NCBI GenBank assembly: GCA_017858735.1
Contig: JAFMBH010000011.1
Span: forward strand, 1-63,743
DNA length: 63,743 nt
DNA from: Bacteroidota bacterium
GTDB lineage: Bacteria > Bacteroidota > Bacteroidia > Chitinophagales > Saprospiraceae
Reading direction: 5' to 3'
Made by a program: the position numbers and the translations under genes. Each line of letters starts with the position of its first letter. Position 1 is the first letter of the stretch. Shown here piece by piece: positions 33,359 through 42,675 of this stretch. The notes beneath the pieces were generated by a model. That model was not told the origin of the DNA. It was given only the letters and a program-made list of their open reading frames with translations, and did not search any database.

Positions 33359-36256
33359 ATGGCACAACAAAATAAAACGATAATGGAATACAGATTTTCA
33401 GACATTGAATCCAGGTGGAAAAAGTTTTGGGAAGAAAATAAGGTGTATAAAGTAAGTAACACTTCCGATAAACCAAAATATTATGTTTTGGATATGTTCC
33501 CTTACCCGTCCGGTGCCGGTCTGCATGTAGGACATCCTCTCGGATACATCGCTTCTGATATTTATGCCCGATATAAAAGGCTCAAAGGTTTTAATGTTTT
33601 ACATCCCATGGGATATGATGCCTTTGGTCTGCCGGCCGAACAATATGCTATTCAGACGGGGGTACAACCTGCTATGTCTACTGCTCAAAATATTGCCAGA
33701 TACAGAGGGCAGTTAGATAATCTTGGATTTAGTTTCGATTGGGACAGAGAGGTGCAAACGTCTAATCCGTCTTATTATAAATGGACTCAATGGATTTTCC
33801 TCCAGCTTTTTTCTCATTATTATGATACCAAAGCCAATATGGCTAAACCTGTATCTGAACTTGAAAATCATTTTAGTACCCATGGTTCCAGCCATTTAAA
33901 TGCCGTGCATAGCGACATTGAACACTTTAGTGCGGAGGAATGGAAATCAAAATCCAAAGGGGAAAAGGAAAATATGTTGATGAACTTTCGTCTGGCCTTC
34001 AGAAAAGTTACTTATGTTAACTGGTGTGAAGCCCTGGGGACAGTGTTGGCTAACGATGAAGTAAAAGATGGTTTGTCAGAAAGGGGAGGGCATCCCGTAG
34101 AGAAAAAACCAATGATGCAGTGGTCGCTAAGAATCACAGCTTATGCTGAGCGATTGTTAAATGACTTGCAGACCCTGGACTATTCTGATGCCATGAAAAA
34201 AATGCAATCTAATTGGATTGGTCGTTCGGAAGGCGCAAGAATGTTCTTCGGTGTGGAAGGGCACGATGTTCAACTGGAAATTTTTACCACCCGTCCAGAC
34301 ACCCTTTTTGGCGTTACTTTTATGGTTTTAGCGCCCGAACACGAATGGGTTTCTTTGTTGACCACAAAAGATCAAGCCCCGAAAGTGGCAAAATATTTAG
34401 ACTACGTACAAAGCCGGTCTGAACGGGAAAGAATGGCCGAAGTAAAGGAAGTTACCGGAGAGTTCCTTGGTGCACACGCTATCAATCCGTTTAATGGGAA
34501 GAAAATTCCTATTTATATCGGTGAGTATGTCTTGAAAGATTACGGTACTGGGGCTATTATGGCCGTGCCAAGTGACGATGATCGCGATCATTTATTCGCC
34601 GTTAAATTTGGGCTGGAAATTATTGAGGTGATTGATAAGTCAAATTATCCGGGGGCAACGCGTCATGATAAACTGGGCTTAATGATTAATTCTGAATTCC
34701 TTGACGGCATGGAGGTTCCTGCAGCCATTGAATTTATGTTGAAGGAAATCGAAGCTAAAAATATTGGCTCCAGACAAGTAAATTATAAATTACGCGATGC
34801 TATTTATAGTCGTCAAAGATATTGGGGGGAACCTTTTCCCATTATTTATGATGAAGAAGGCATAGCAATTCCCTTGAGTGAAGATGAACTTCCCCTGGAA
34901 TTACCCGTTTTGGAAAATTTTCAACCCGCTTCAGGTGCTGTTTCTCCTCTTGCCAGAGCGCAGGATTGGGTGAATCTTCCTAATGGGTTTAAACGTGAAA
35001 CAGATACCATGCCCGGTTTTGCTGGTTCTTCCTGGTATTTTTTACGCTATATGGATCCTACAAACGATCAGTTTTTTGCCGGTGAAAATGCCTTAAATTA
35101 TTGGAAAGATGTGGATCTGTATGTCGGTGGTACCGAACATGCCGTGGGGCATTTAATGTATAGCCGTTTTTGGCATAAATTCCTCTACGATCTGGGAAAA
35201 GTACCAACCATTGAGCCATATAAAAAATTGATCAATCAAGGTATGATTCAAGGGGTGGTGGAATCTATTTACTTGCAAAAGGAAAAAGTAGCAGGTAAAA
35301 GTAGATTTATTTCTTCCTCTTTGTTTAAAAATGAAGAGTCAAAAGGTCTTGCCTTTACCAGAATTCCTGTGTTGGTAGATTATATTACAGATTATGGAAA
35401 TATGCAGGGCTCGTATCTCAATGAAAATGGGGTAAGTCAGTTTATTTCGTGGAGACCTGAATTTGTGTCTGCCGTTTTTGAATCTGAGGGAGGGGTGCTT
35501 GAAAATGGAATTTTTACTCCATCAAATGAAGGAGATACTTTTCATCTGATAACCCATTCTGAAGTAGGCAAAATGTCGAAATCATTGTATAATGTGATCA
35601 ATCCTGATGATGTTGTATCAAAATATGGGGCAGATTGCTTTAGAATGTATGAAATGTTCCTCGGCCCCGTTGAACAAGCGAAACCCTGGGATACAAAAGG
35701 TATTGATGGTGTCTATAAATTTTTGAGAAAAGTTTGGCATTTGTTTAGAGACGCAGATGGAAAATGGCTGGTAACTGACTCTCCTGCAACGCCTGAAGCG
35801 CTTAAAGTTTTACACGCAACGATTAAAAGGATTCAGGACGATATTGAACGTTTTTCCTTTAATACCTGTGTGAGTGCCTTCATGATTGCTGTGAATGATT
35901 GGCAAAAAATGAATGTTCACCACAGAGAAGTGCTCGAACCTTTCTTAACTCTCCTGGCACCATTTGCGCCATTTTTAAGTGAAGAATTGTGGCATCAATT
36001 GGGTAATGAAGGTTCTGTGCATCAGGCTAATTTTCCTACATTTGAAAGTAAGCACCTCGAAGAATCTGCCATTGAATATCCAGTAAGTGTCAATGGGAAA
36101 TTGAGAGCTACTTTAGTTTTTGATGTTCAAGGCAAGGAAGAAGACATTAAAGCAGCAGCTATGGAGCTCGATCCAATTAAAAAATGGACAGAGGGTCTAA
36201 CGGTTGTAAAAATTATTGTTGTTCCAAAAAGAATGATCAATATAGTGGTTAAATAA
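33359..36256 (+). CDS. leuS: Leucyl-tRNA synthetase
   Basis: Class I aminoacyl-tRNA synthetase, 965 aa. HIGH motif as HVGHPLGY (about 56-63), editing domain (CP1) with TTRPDTLFGVTFMVLAPEH and the YGTGAIMAVPSDDDRD block, KMSKS intact in GKMSKSLYN (about 741), then the anticodon-binding domain. About 100 aa longer than E. coli LeuS because of insertions before the editing domain and before KMSKS, common in Bacteroidota. ATG 33359 is used; ATG 33383, giving MEYRFSDIESRWKKFW, is equally plausible. Monocistronic. Confidence 0.96.
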   Translation: MAQQNKTIMEYRFSDIESRWKKFWEENKVYKVSNTSDKPKYYVLDMFPYPSGAGLHVGHPLGYIASDIYARYKRLKGFNVLHPMGYDAFGLPAEQYAIQTGVQPAMSTAQNIARYRGQLDNLGFSFDWDREVQTSNPSYYKWTQWIFLQLFSHYYDTKANMAKPVSELENHFSTHGSSHLNAVHSDIEHFSAEEWKSKSKGEKENMLMNFRLAFRKVTYVNWCEALGTVLANDEVKDGLSERGGHPVEKKPMMQWSLRITAYAERLLNDLQTLDYSDAMKKMQSNWIGRSEGARMFFGVEGHDVQLEIFTTRPDTLFGVTFMVLAPEHEWVSLLTTKDQAPKVAKYLDYVQSRSERERMAEVKEVTGEFLGAHAINPFNGKKIPIYIGEYVLKDYGTGAIMAVPSDDDRDHLFAVKFGLEIIEVIDKSNYPGATRHDKLGLMINSEFLDGMEVPAAIEFMLKEIEAKNIGSRQVNYKLRDAIYSRQRYWGEPFPIIYDEEGIAIPLSEDELPLELPVLENFQPASGAVSPLARAQDWVNLPNGFKRETDTMPGFAGSSWYFLRYMDPTNDQFFAGENALNYWKDVDLYVGGTEHAVGHLMYSRFWHKFLYDLGKVPTIEPYKKLINQGMIQGVVESIYLQKEKVAGKSRFISSSLFKNEESKGLAFTRIPVLVDYITDYGNMQGSYLNENGVSQFISWRPEFVSAVFESEGGVLENGIFTPSNEGDTFHLITHSEVGKMSKSLYNVINPDDVVSKYGADCFRMYEMFLGPVEQAKPWDTKGIDGVYKFLRKVWHLFRDADGKWLVTDSPATPEALKVLHATIKRIQDDIERFSFNTCVSAFMIAVNDWQKMNVHHREVLEPFLTLLAPFAPFLSEELWHQLGNEGSVHQANFPTFESKHLEESAIEYPVSVNGKLRATLVFDVQGKEEDIKAAAMELDPIKKWTEGLTVVKIIVVPKRMINIVVK

Positions 36257-36260
36257 AGAT

Positions 36261-36290
36261 CGACCCCAAAGGGGTCGCATGTTTATATTT
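36261..36290 (+). repeat. GACCCC palindromic repeat, copy R3
   Basis: CGACCCC, AAA, GGGGTCG (36261-36277) followed by CATGTTTATATTT. It begins 5 nt after the leuS stop and runs up to the convergent OmpA gene. It may double as a weak terminator, but no T-tract follows. Confidence 0.7.
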
Positions 36291-38265
36291 AATCAATAAT
36301 CTTGAAGGTCGTTCGTCTGTTTCGCTGGTGTTCCTCTTCCGTGCATCGCGAACAGACACAAATGGCAGTGGGTGAAGTTTCACCAAAGCCTTTGGCAACC
36401 ATTCGTCCGGGTGGAACGCCCTTGCCTATGAGGTATTCTATAGCCGATTGCGCTCTTCTTTGAGAAAGAACCTGATTATAGGAATCAACGCCCCGGCAAT
36501 CCGTATGTGAAGCCAGTTGAATTCTGATTAGAGGATTTAAGATTAGCGTATTAGCTAGTTTATCCAGCGTGGGTTTAGCGTCAGAACGAATATCCCATTT
36601 ATCTAAATCGTAATAAATATCGTCTAAAACAATCTCTGTATTTTTAAATATTTTATCGAGGACGATTTCCATTTCAACTATTTGAATAGGATTTTCCAGG
36701 GTAGCTTGTAGTCCGGCAGCATTAAAAGTCGCTGCATTATTGAGATACCCATCTTTTCCAGCGAGGAAATTCCACATAGATCCTGGTTGAATGGTCAATC
36801 TTGTTTTACCGGTACTATCTGTCAGAAACTCCTGTTCATTTCCTGAAATGAGCGTAGATAATTTTGCACTGGTCAACGGTTTTCTACCAAGTAAAGCAGA
36901 ATTTGGATTATTAGGTTCTGCATAAATTTTTTCCAGAACAAAAACATCTAAATAATATTGATAAGCGACCTCTTTAGGTTTTTCTATTGATAATTTCTCA
37001 TCTTTTTTAGGATTTGGCGGTAATTTTTTAAAAGTATAAATATCTTCTTTACCGTTACCACCTTCTCTCGTTGATGTAAAATAACCAAATGGCAGATTAT
37101 TTACGGAGTGAATAATGGTATAGTTGAAATCATCACCGCCGGAATTTATGGGATATTTCAGGTTCACGGGAGGCGACCATTCTCCGTTTTCAAGTCTGAA
37201 GCTTTTAAAAATATCCAGTCCGCCCATACCGGGTAAATAATCTGAACTAAAATAAAGCGTATCCTTATCTAAGGAAGGAAATTGCTCATTTCCTGGCGTA
37301 TTAATCTGTCTATTCAGTAAAGCGGGTTCGCTCCAGGTGCCATTATCTAAAAGTTGCGAGCTATAAAGGTCATAACCTCCCCATCCTTCGGGTGCTTTAG
37401 CGCTGAAAAGCATGTATTTTCCATTTTCAGAGAGGGTTGGATGTCCTAGATTAAGATCTTTTAATGTGGGAAAAATTTGAGATGCAGGCCCCCAGGTTTC
37501 TGCATTTATTTTTTCAATGATAAATAATTTACAAAAGGCGTCTTCCTTTTTTCCTCCACTACAGCGTGTAAAAACCGCTTTATTTCGTTCAGCATTAAAG
37601 GAAAGAGTTCCTTCATGGGCAGGAGAATTAATATTTATTTTCCAGGGTACCGCGTCGCCAGTTTCCAGATCGGCTATAAAGATGTCTGTAAATCCTGCGC
37701 CGGTCCATAAATAAATTTGCTCACCCGTGGAAGTCGGTCGGTCCGAGGTAAAAATGAGGCTATTTTTATTTAATAGAACGGGAGAATAATCGGCGTAAGC
37801 GGAATTAATGGGTAATGGTTCGACATAAAAATCTTTGTATTCTTCTTTCTTCCATTTTGCAGCGAGGTCACAATTGGCAATATCTTTTCTGTACTCATAA
37901 GGGCTTCCAATTTCAATACTTAAATCTTTGAAAGTTTGCATGGCTTCAGTGTATTGCTCACTTTGTTTTAGGGCAAATGCTAATCCTTTCAAGGCATCAA
38001 CGCCAAACCCATTGTCGTAAGAAAGTCTGTAATTTTCGATAGCCTGATCTATATTTCCCATTTGCATGGCAGTTTCTGCCAGGATGAAAGATAAAATACC
38101 TCTATCAGTGCCTGTTTTAACTTTTTTTATTTCGTTGGTAAGTAGTTGATTGGCAACGGTAAATTGCTTTCTTTCGTAGGCTGTTTTCCCGTCCCTGATT
38201 TTTTCAGTGTAAGTACAAGCTGATAGAGTATATATTAAGATAAAAAGGATTCCCCATTTTTGCAT
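36289..38265 (-). CDS. OmpA-family lipoprotein with TPR-like and PD40 repeats
   Basis: Outer-membrane-associated lipoprotein, 658 aa from ATG 38265, chosen because it places the lipobox TLSAC with Cys17 behind a short signal (MQKWGILFILIYTLSAC). Domains in order: helical TPR-like repeats (about 25-130), PD40/WD40-like blades (for example LIFTSDRPTSTGEQIYLW, MLFSAKAPEGWGGYDLY, LYFSSDYLPGMGGLDIFK), and a C-terminal OmpA peptidoglycan-binding domain (about 550-658: LASHTDCRG, RRAQSAIEYLIGKGV, GFGETSP). A cysteine pair (CVCSRC) sits near the end. Such proteins in gliding and gut Bacteroidota are linked to type IX secretion or motility (PorE-like), but this one is not next to those genes. Confidence 0.88.
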   Translation of the reverse strand: MQKWGILFILIYTLSACTYTEKIRDGKTAYERKQFTVANQLLTNEIKKVKTGTDRGILSFILAETAMQMGNIDQAIENYRLSYDNGFGVDALKGLAFALKQSEQYTEAMQTFKDLSIEIGSPYEYRKDIANCDLAAKWKKEEYKDFYVEPLPINSAYADYSPVLLNKNSLIFTSDRPTSTGEQIYLWTGAGFTDIFIADLETGDAVPWKININSPAHEGTLSFNAERNKAVFTRCSGGKKEDAFCKLFIIEKINAETWGPASQIFPTLKDLNLGHPTLSENGKYMLFSAKAPEGWGGYDLYSSQLLDNGTWSEPALLNRQINTPGNEQFPSLDKDTLYFSSDYLPGMGGLDIFKSFRLENGEWSPPVNLKYPINSGGDDFNYTIIHSVNNLPFGYFTSTREGGNGKEDIYTFKKLPPNPKKDEKLSIEKPKEVAYQYYLDVFVLEKIYAEPNNPNSALLGRKPLTSAKLSTLISGNEQEFLTDSTGKTRLTIQPGSMWNFLAGKDGYLNNAATFNAAGLQATLENPIQIVEMEIVLDKIFKNTEIVLDDIYYDLDKWDIRSDAKPTLDKLANTLILNPLIRIQLASHTDCRGVDSYNQVLSQRRAQSAIEYLIGKGVPPGRMVAKGFGETSPTAICVCSRCTEEEHQRNRRTTFKIID

Positions 38266-38360
38266 AGCCGATAGATTGAAGTTGGACATAGAAACCAATA
38301 GATAAATCTTCCAAAAAAACAATGATTCACCCTATTTTGTTTTGCTTTTACAATATAAAC

Positions 38361-38393
38361 AAAAAAGGCGAATGCATCGTTGCATTCGCCTTT
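38361..38393 (-). terminator. Intrinsic terminator of secDF
   Basis: AAAGGCGAATGCA (38364-38376) pairs perfectly with TGCATTCGCCTTT (38381-38393) around TCGT. On the minus strand a run of six Ts follows. It lies 33 nt after the secDF stop. Confidence 0.85.
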
Positions 38394-38425
38394 ATGAAGG
38401 ATTGTAAAAAATATTTTTAACTCTT

Positions 38426-41400
38426 TTAAGCCTTAGTCACTTCGTCTTTTTTTAGTAAATCGGACATGAGTGGAGCGGCCACAAAAATGGATGAATAAGT
38501 ACCAATTATAATTCCAAAAAGGATTGCGAAAGAGAATCCTTTGATACTTGAACCTCCAAACAAGAATAAGACAAGAACAACGAACAAAGTGGTTAACGAG
38601 GTTAAAGTTGTTCTACTTAGTGTATTATTGATGGCTTTGTTGATTACCTCATGCCTTGATCTTTTGATATAAATCCCCATCATCTCCCTAATACGGTCAA
38701 AAACGACCACGGTATCATTTATGGAGTAACCAATGACTGTCAAAATCGCAGCGATAAATGCCTGATCTACCTCCATACTGAAAGGCAAAATTCCATGTAG
38801 CGCTGAGAATACACCCAGCGTAATTATGGTATCATGGAACAAGGCAATAACGGCACCAGCACTATATTGCCATTTGCTGAATCGAATAAAGATATATAAG
38901 AAAATCAGGGCCAGAGCAAATAAGGCTGCTCTAAACGAACTTGTCTTAATATCTTCAGCTACGGTTGGCCCAACCTGACTCGAACTGACAATGTGGGTAC
39001 CTGTTCCTTCAGGATCACTAAAATTAGCAATATCCAAACCATTACCGGAAATATTGTTCACACCAGCAAACAATCTTTCAAGTACTTTTTGAGAAGCATT
39101 TTCATCACCACTGTCAATCAGGTAACTGGTAACAACATTCAGAGAATTTTCAGAATCAATAGATTTAACTACCGGCGTATTTCCATAAAAAGCAGTGGTT
39201 AATTCTTTCCTTAATTCCTCAGGATTTACTGATTCTGAAAATTGAATATTGTAAGAATAGCCTCCTTTAAAATCAACCCCAAATTCAAATCCTCTGGTAA
39301 ATATTGAAACCAAACTTAATAATACCAGCACACTTGAAAACAGATAAGCTACTTTTCTCTTGCTCATCCAATCTACACTAAGACCGGATAAAGCACCTTT
39401 GGTGAAAGAATTAGAAAATTGTAGGTCTTTTCCTTTTCCTGTCCACCAGTCAATGAATAGTCTACTAACTAATACAGCCGTAAACAAAGAGGATAAAATA
39501 CCGATGATCAATACAACGGCAAAACCTTTGATTGGACCTAATCCGAAATACGAAAGCATAAATGCAGAAAGAAGGGTAGTAACGTTTGAGTCAATAATCG
39601 CTGAGTATGATTGACGGAAACCCTCTGAAATAGCCGTTAAAAGGGCTTTTCCTTCTGCGAGTTCCTCTCTGATTCTTTCGTAGATGATTACGTTTGCGTC
39701 AACAGCCATACCTATGGTAAGAACGATACCAGCAATACCCGGTAGAGTTAATACGGTACCAAAAGAGGCAAGCGTACCGAAAATAAAGAAGATATTAAGG
39801 AAAAGGGAAATGATAGACATGATACCTGCAGAACTATAGTACAGGAACATGAAGGCCATTACGATTAAAAATCCAATCACTAAAGAATTGATACTTTTTG
39901 AAATATTCTCTTTTCCTAAAGAAGGACCTACTAAGGCTTCCGATATAATTTTAGTTTCCGCTGGTAATTTTCCAATTTCCAGAATATTGGCTAAATCCTG
40001 TGCTTCCTGAATATTGAAGTTACCTGTTATCTGCGTATTTCCGCCAGTGATTGGCTCATTTACACTAGGCGCAGAAACTACTTCATCGTCAAGTAAGATA
40101 GCAACCTGGCGATTATTATCCTGTGCAGCTTTAGTGGTCATTTCTGCCCATGCTTTAGCGCCGTTTTTATCCATTCTAAGGGTTACACCTGTTTCCTTAG
40201 TAATCGGATCAGGTTCTGCCGCTGCAGCAACCACCTGGTCACCTGATACGGGTGCTTCCGCTCTTTCCTTTTTGATGGCGTATAGCATATAAAGATCCGT
40301 TACCTCGTTCGTTTGTGTGTTGGTAATTGGATCCCTTCCCCAATGGAATGATATCTCTTTAGGTACTCTGCTTCTAACTTCTGGTCTGGTTAGTAAAGAA
40401 TCTATGATAGATTTTTTATTACGTTCCGAAACACCAATAACTGACATACCGAACTCTCCTCCTGTGTTTAAAGAAAGATTCTCGAATATCGGACCACTGG
40501 CTATATTTACCGGACTATAAAGCGTATCAAGTTTTGTAATTTGAGTTTTGTTTTGATTGCCATCTGCGTCAGTCGCGTAGGTGGTATCAATACGTAAAAT
40601 TTCTTTTTTCAATTCGCCACTACCAATGGTTTTTGCCAATTCAGCGTTAGCATCAGCAATAGCCTTTTGAATGGTTTCGCTACCTGCACGATTTGGATTA
40701 ACGGGGTCAGTTATCCTGTAAACATCCCAAAATTCAAGTTTGGCAGCGGCTTGTAAGAAATTACGCGCTCTCTCCGGATTATCAATACCTGGAAGTTCCA
40801 CAAGAATTAAGTCGCGACTTGGGTCAAGAGAAACATTGGGTTGCATAACACCAAGACGGTCAATACGTTCTTTCAAAAGTTTGAAAGTCAATTCAACAGT
40901 TTCACCTGCTTTTTCGCGTAAAATGGTTACCACCTGGGCGTTACTTGATCCGAAGTTTATTTCCTCTCTTAGTAATTCTGAAGTAGAAAATAAAGGAGCC
41001 AGATTACGGTTATTTTGCGTGTAGGCATCTGCAAATAAAGTTACATAATCTCCTTGTGAGGTGATTTGATCCTTTGATGCTTTTTCCAGGGCCGCCAGGA
41101 AGGCTGGATCTTTACTATCATTCGCAAGAGCACGTAAAAAGTCACGTAAATCTACTTGCAGTAAAACACTCATACCTCCCTTCAAATCAAGACCCAACGC
41201 TAATTGTTGTGATTTTAATTCCTGGTAATTGTAGGTTTTGAGCATAGGAATCTTTAACACCTCTTCAGAAGACATGGAATCCAAATAGGCAATACGCTTC
41301 TGTTTGAACACTTCCTGCTTAAGGTTCTTTGATACGTTTCTGCTTGCTGCTTCAGCATAAGCATCTGCCGCTTTTTCGACACTCTGGGTGGGCAATGTGA

Positions 41401-41470
41401 ATAGGAACTGGATTAATGTAACCAGAACCATCAACACAAGGAAGAACCTGATAATCCCTTTTCCTTGCAT
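38426..41470 (-). CDS. secDF: Fused protein translocase subunit SecDF
   Basis: Proton-driven membrane partner of SecYEG, with SecD and SecF in one chain of 1014 aa. SecD half: N-terminal helix (7-26), GLDLKGGMSVLLQVD, the long periplasmic P1 region, GNFNIQEAQDLANILEIGKLP, then six helices. SecF half (from about 700): FGVDFKGGYSYNIQF and a second six-helix block with SINDTVVVFDRIRE. The fused form is usual in Bacteroidota. ATG 41470 is supported by a -7 box 46 nt upstream. Confidence 0.96.
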   Translation of the reverse strand: MQGKGIIRFFLVLMVLVTLIQFLFTLPTQSVEKAADAYAEAASRNVSKNLKQEVFKQKRIAYLDSMSSEEVLKIPMLKTYNYQELKSQQLALGLDLKGGMSVLLQVDLRDFLRALANDSKDPAFLAALEKASKDQITSQGDYVTLFADAYTQNNRNLAPLFSTSELLREEINFGSSNAQVVTILREKAGETVELTFKLLKERIDRLGVMQPNVSLDPSRDLILVELPGIDNPERARNFLQAAAKLEFWDVYRITDPVNPNRAGSETIQKAIADANAELAKTIGSGELKKEILRIDTTYATDADGNQNKTQITKLDTLYSPVNIASGPIFENLSLNTGGEFGMSVIGVSERNKKSIIDSLLTRPEVRSRVPKEISFHWGRDPITNTQTNEVTDLYMLYAIKKERAEAPVSGDQVVAAAAEPDPITKETGVTLRMDKNGAKAWAEMTTKAAQDNNRQVAILLDDEVVSAPSVNEPITGGNTQITGNFNIQEAQDLANILEIGKLPAETKIISEALVGPSLGKENISKSINSLVIGFLIVMAFMFLYYSSAGIMSIISLFLNIFFIFGTLASFGTVLTLPGIAGIVLTIGMAVDANVIIYERIREELAEGKALLTAISEGFRQSYSAIIDSNVTTLLSAFMLSYFGLGPIKGFAVVLIIGILSSLFTAVLVSRLFIDWWTGKGKDLQFSNSFTKGALSGLSVDWMSKRKVAYLFSSVLVLLSLVSIFTRGFEFGVDFKGGYSYNIQFSESVNPEELRKELTTAFYGNTPVVKSIDSENSLNVVTSYLIDSGDENASQKVLERLFAGVNNISGNGLDIANFSDPEGTGTHIVSSSQVGPTVAEDIKTSSFRAALFALALIFLYIFIRFSKWQYSAGAVIALFHDTIITLGVFSALHGILPFSMEVDQAFIAAILTVIGYSINDTVVVFDRIREMMGIYIKRSRHEVINKAINNTLSRTTLTSLTTLFVVLVLFLFGGSSIKGFSFAILFGIIIGTYSSIFVAAPLMSDLLKKDEVTKA

Positions 41471-41515
41471 AACTAGTTGTTTAACGATTAATGTTTACTT
41501 TTTTAGAAAACTGCG

Positions 41516-41523
41516 CAAATATA
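41516..41523 (-). promoter_or_regulatory. secDF promoter, -7 box TATATTTG
   Basis: Fits TAnnTTTG on the minus strand, giving a leader of about 40 nt before the secDF ATG. Confidence 0.6.
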
Positions 41524-41621
41524 CTTCTTTTACTATACCTTTTACGCTTCAAAAACGCGAAGATACTATTTTCAGATTTCTTTACATAACCTTAACCAAA
41601 CCTTTTATTTTTTTGTGCATC

Positions 41622-42587
41622 TTATTTTTGATTAGCCAAATTATTTAAAGGTCTGTCTTCTAAAAAACAAAGTATATTTTCTTCGGTTATCTCCATCAGT
41701 TTTTCTCTCGCCTGTTTTGATGCCCAGGCTACGTGTGGGGTTATGATACAATTTTCTAATTCAAATAATGGATTACCTTCCACGGGTGGTTCAATTTTTA
41801 GTACATCTAAAGCGGCAAATGCTGGTTTTTTTACTTTTAATCCTTCATAAAGATCTTCCTCATTTATTAAATCTCCCCGGGATGTATTTATTAAAATGGT
41901 ATTATCTTTCATTTTTTGAAAGATAGTCTTATTCATTATATTTTTTGTTTCGTCGGTCAGCGGAATATGAAGGGTTATAATGTCGCAAATGGGTATCACC
42001 TGCGCTAAGCTTTGAACCTCAAATCCCATGCTTGTTGCTTTATCCGCTGTCCGCGAAACTACCTTAACTTTCATGCCAAAAGCAACAGCTATTTTTGCAA
42101 CGGCCTGACCAATAGATCCAAATCCAACGATACCAATGGTTTTTCCCTCTAATCTTTCCAGCGATTCATGTCCATAACAAAAATCGGGTTGATTTCCCCA
42201 ATCTCCCTTTTTTACTGAGGTATTTTGTGTATTCACCCGATTGGTTATATCAAGTAAAAGAGCAAAAACGTGCTGAGCTACCGACCCTGTGCCATAATTA
42301 CTTGCGTTCAACACAACGATACCTTTTTGTTTTGCCTTTTCAATAGCTATGTTGTTGTACCCCGTCGCTGTTACACAAATACATTGGCAAAGGGGAGCGT
42401 TTTCCAGTACCTCTTCATCGAGTTTAACTTTGTTAACAATAATTATTTCCGCATCTTTAACTCTGCCAAATACTTCTTCCCTGTTTGTCCTGGCATAAAT
42501 GGTGGTCTTTCCTAACCGTTTTATTTTTTCCCAGGATAAATCTCCGGGATTTAAGGTGTGTCCATCGAGGATGACTATAGATTTCAT
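41622..42587 (-). CDS. D-2-hydroxyacid dehydrogenase (glycerate dehydrogenase-like)
   Basis: NAD-dependent dehydrogenase of the D-isomer-specific family, 321 aa from ATG 42587; an extension to 42611 adds eight residues that are not part of the fold. It opens with VILDGHTLNPGDLSWEKI, the opening of hydroxypyruvate reductase/D-glycerate dehydrogenases. Nucleotide loop GKTIGIVGFGSIGQAVAKIA, catalytic arginine in INTSRGDLINEEDLY, glutamate in ALDVLKIEPP and histidine in ITPHVAWASKQAR are all visible. The likely reaction is glycerate/hydroxypyruvate interconversion. Divergent from the secreted orphan. Confidence 0.9.
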   Translation of the reverse strand: MKSIVILDGHTLNPGDLSWEKIKRLGKTTIYARTNREEVFGRVKDAEIIIVNKVKLDEEVLENAPLCQCICVTATGYNNIAIEKAKQKGIVVLNASNYGTGSVAQHVFALLLDITNRVNTQNTSVKKGDWGNQPDFCYGHESLERLEGKTIGIVGFGSIGQAVAKIAVAFGMKVKVVSRTADKATSMGFEVQSLAQVIPICDIITLHIPLTDETKNIMNKTIFQKMKDNTILINTSRGDLINEEDLYEGLKVKKPAFAALDVLKIEPPVEGNPLFELENCIITPHVAWASKQAREKLMEITEENILCFLEDRPLNNLANQK

Positions 42588-42675
42588 GGGCGACGCTTTG
42601 AATTTTAACAAAACTTTTTTACTTGAAAGTTCAATATTTTTTTCAAATATGCGTATTAATGTTCAAATACATATA

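Noticed and set aside
36261-36277. leuS intrinsic terminator
   Set aside because: The stem is good but no T-tract follows, and the sequence belongs to the GACCCC repeat family; listed as a repeat instead.
42499-42675. N-terminal extension of the secreted 645-aa protein
   Set aside because: Overlaps the start of the divergent dehydrogenase gene and would bury the signal peptide.
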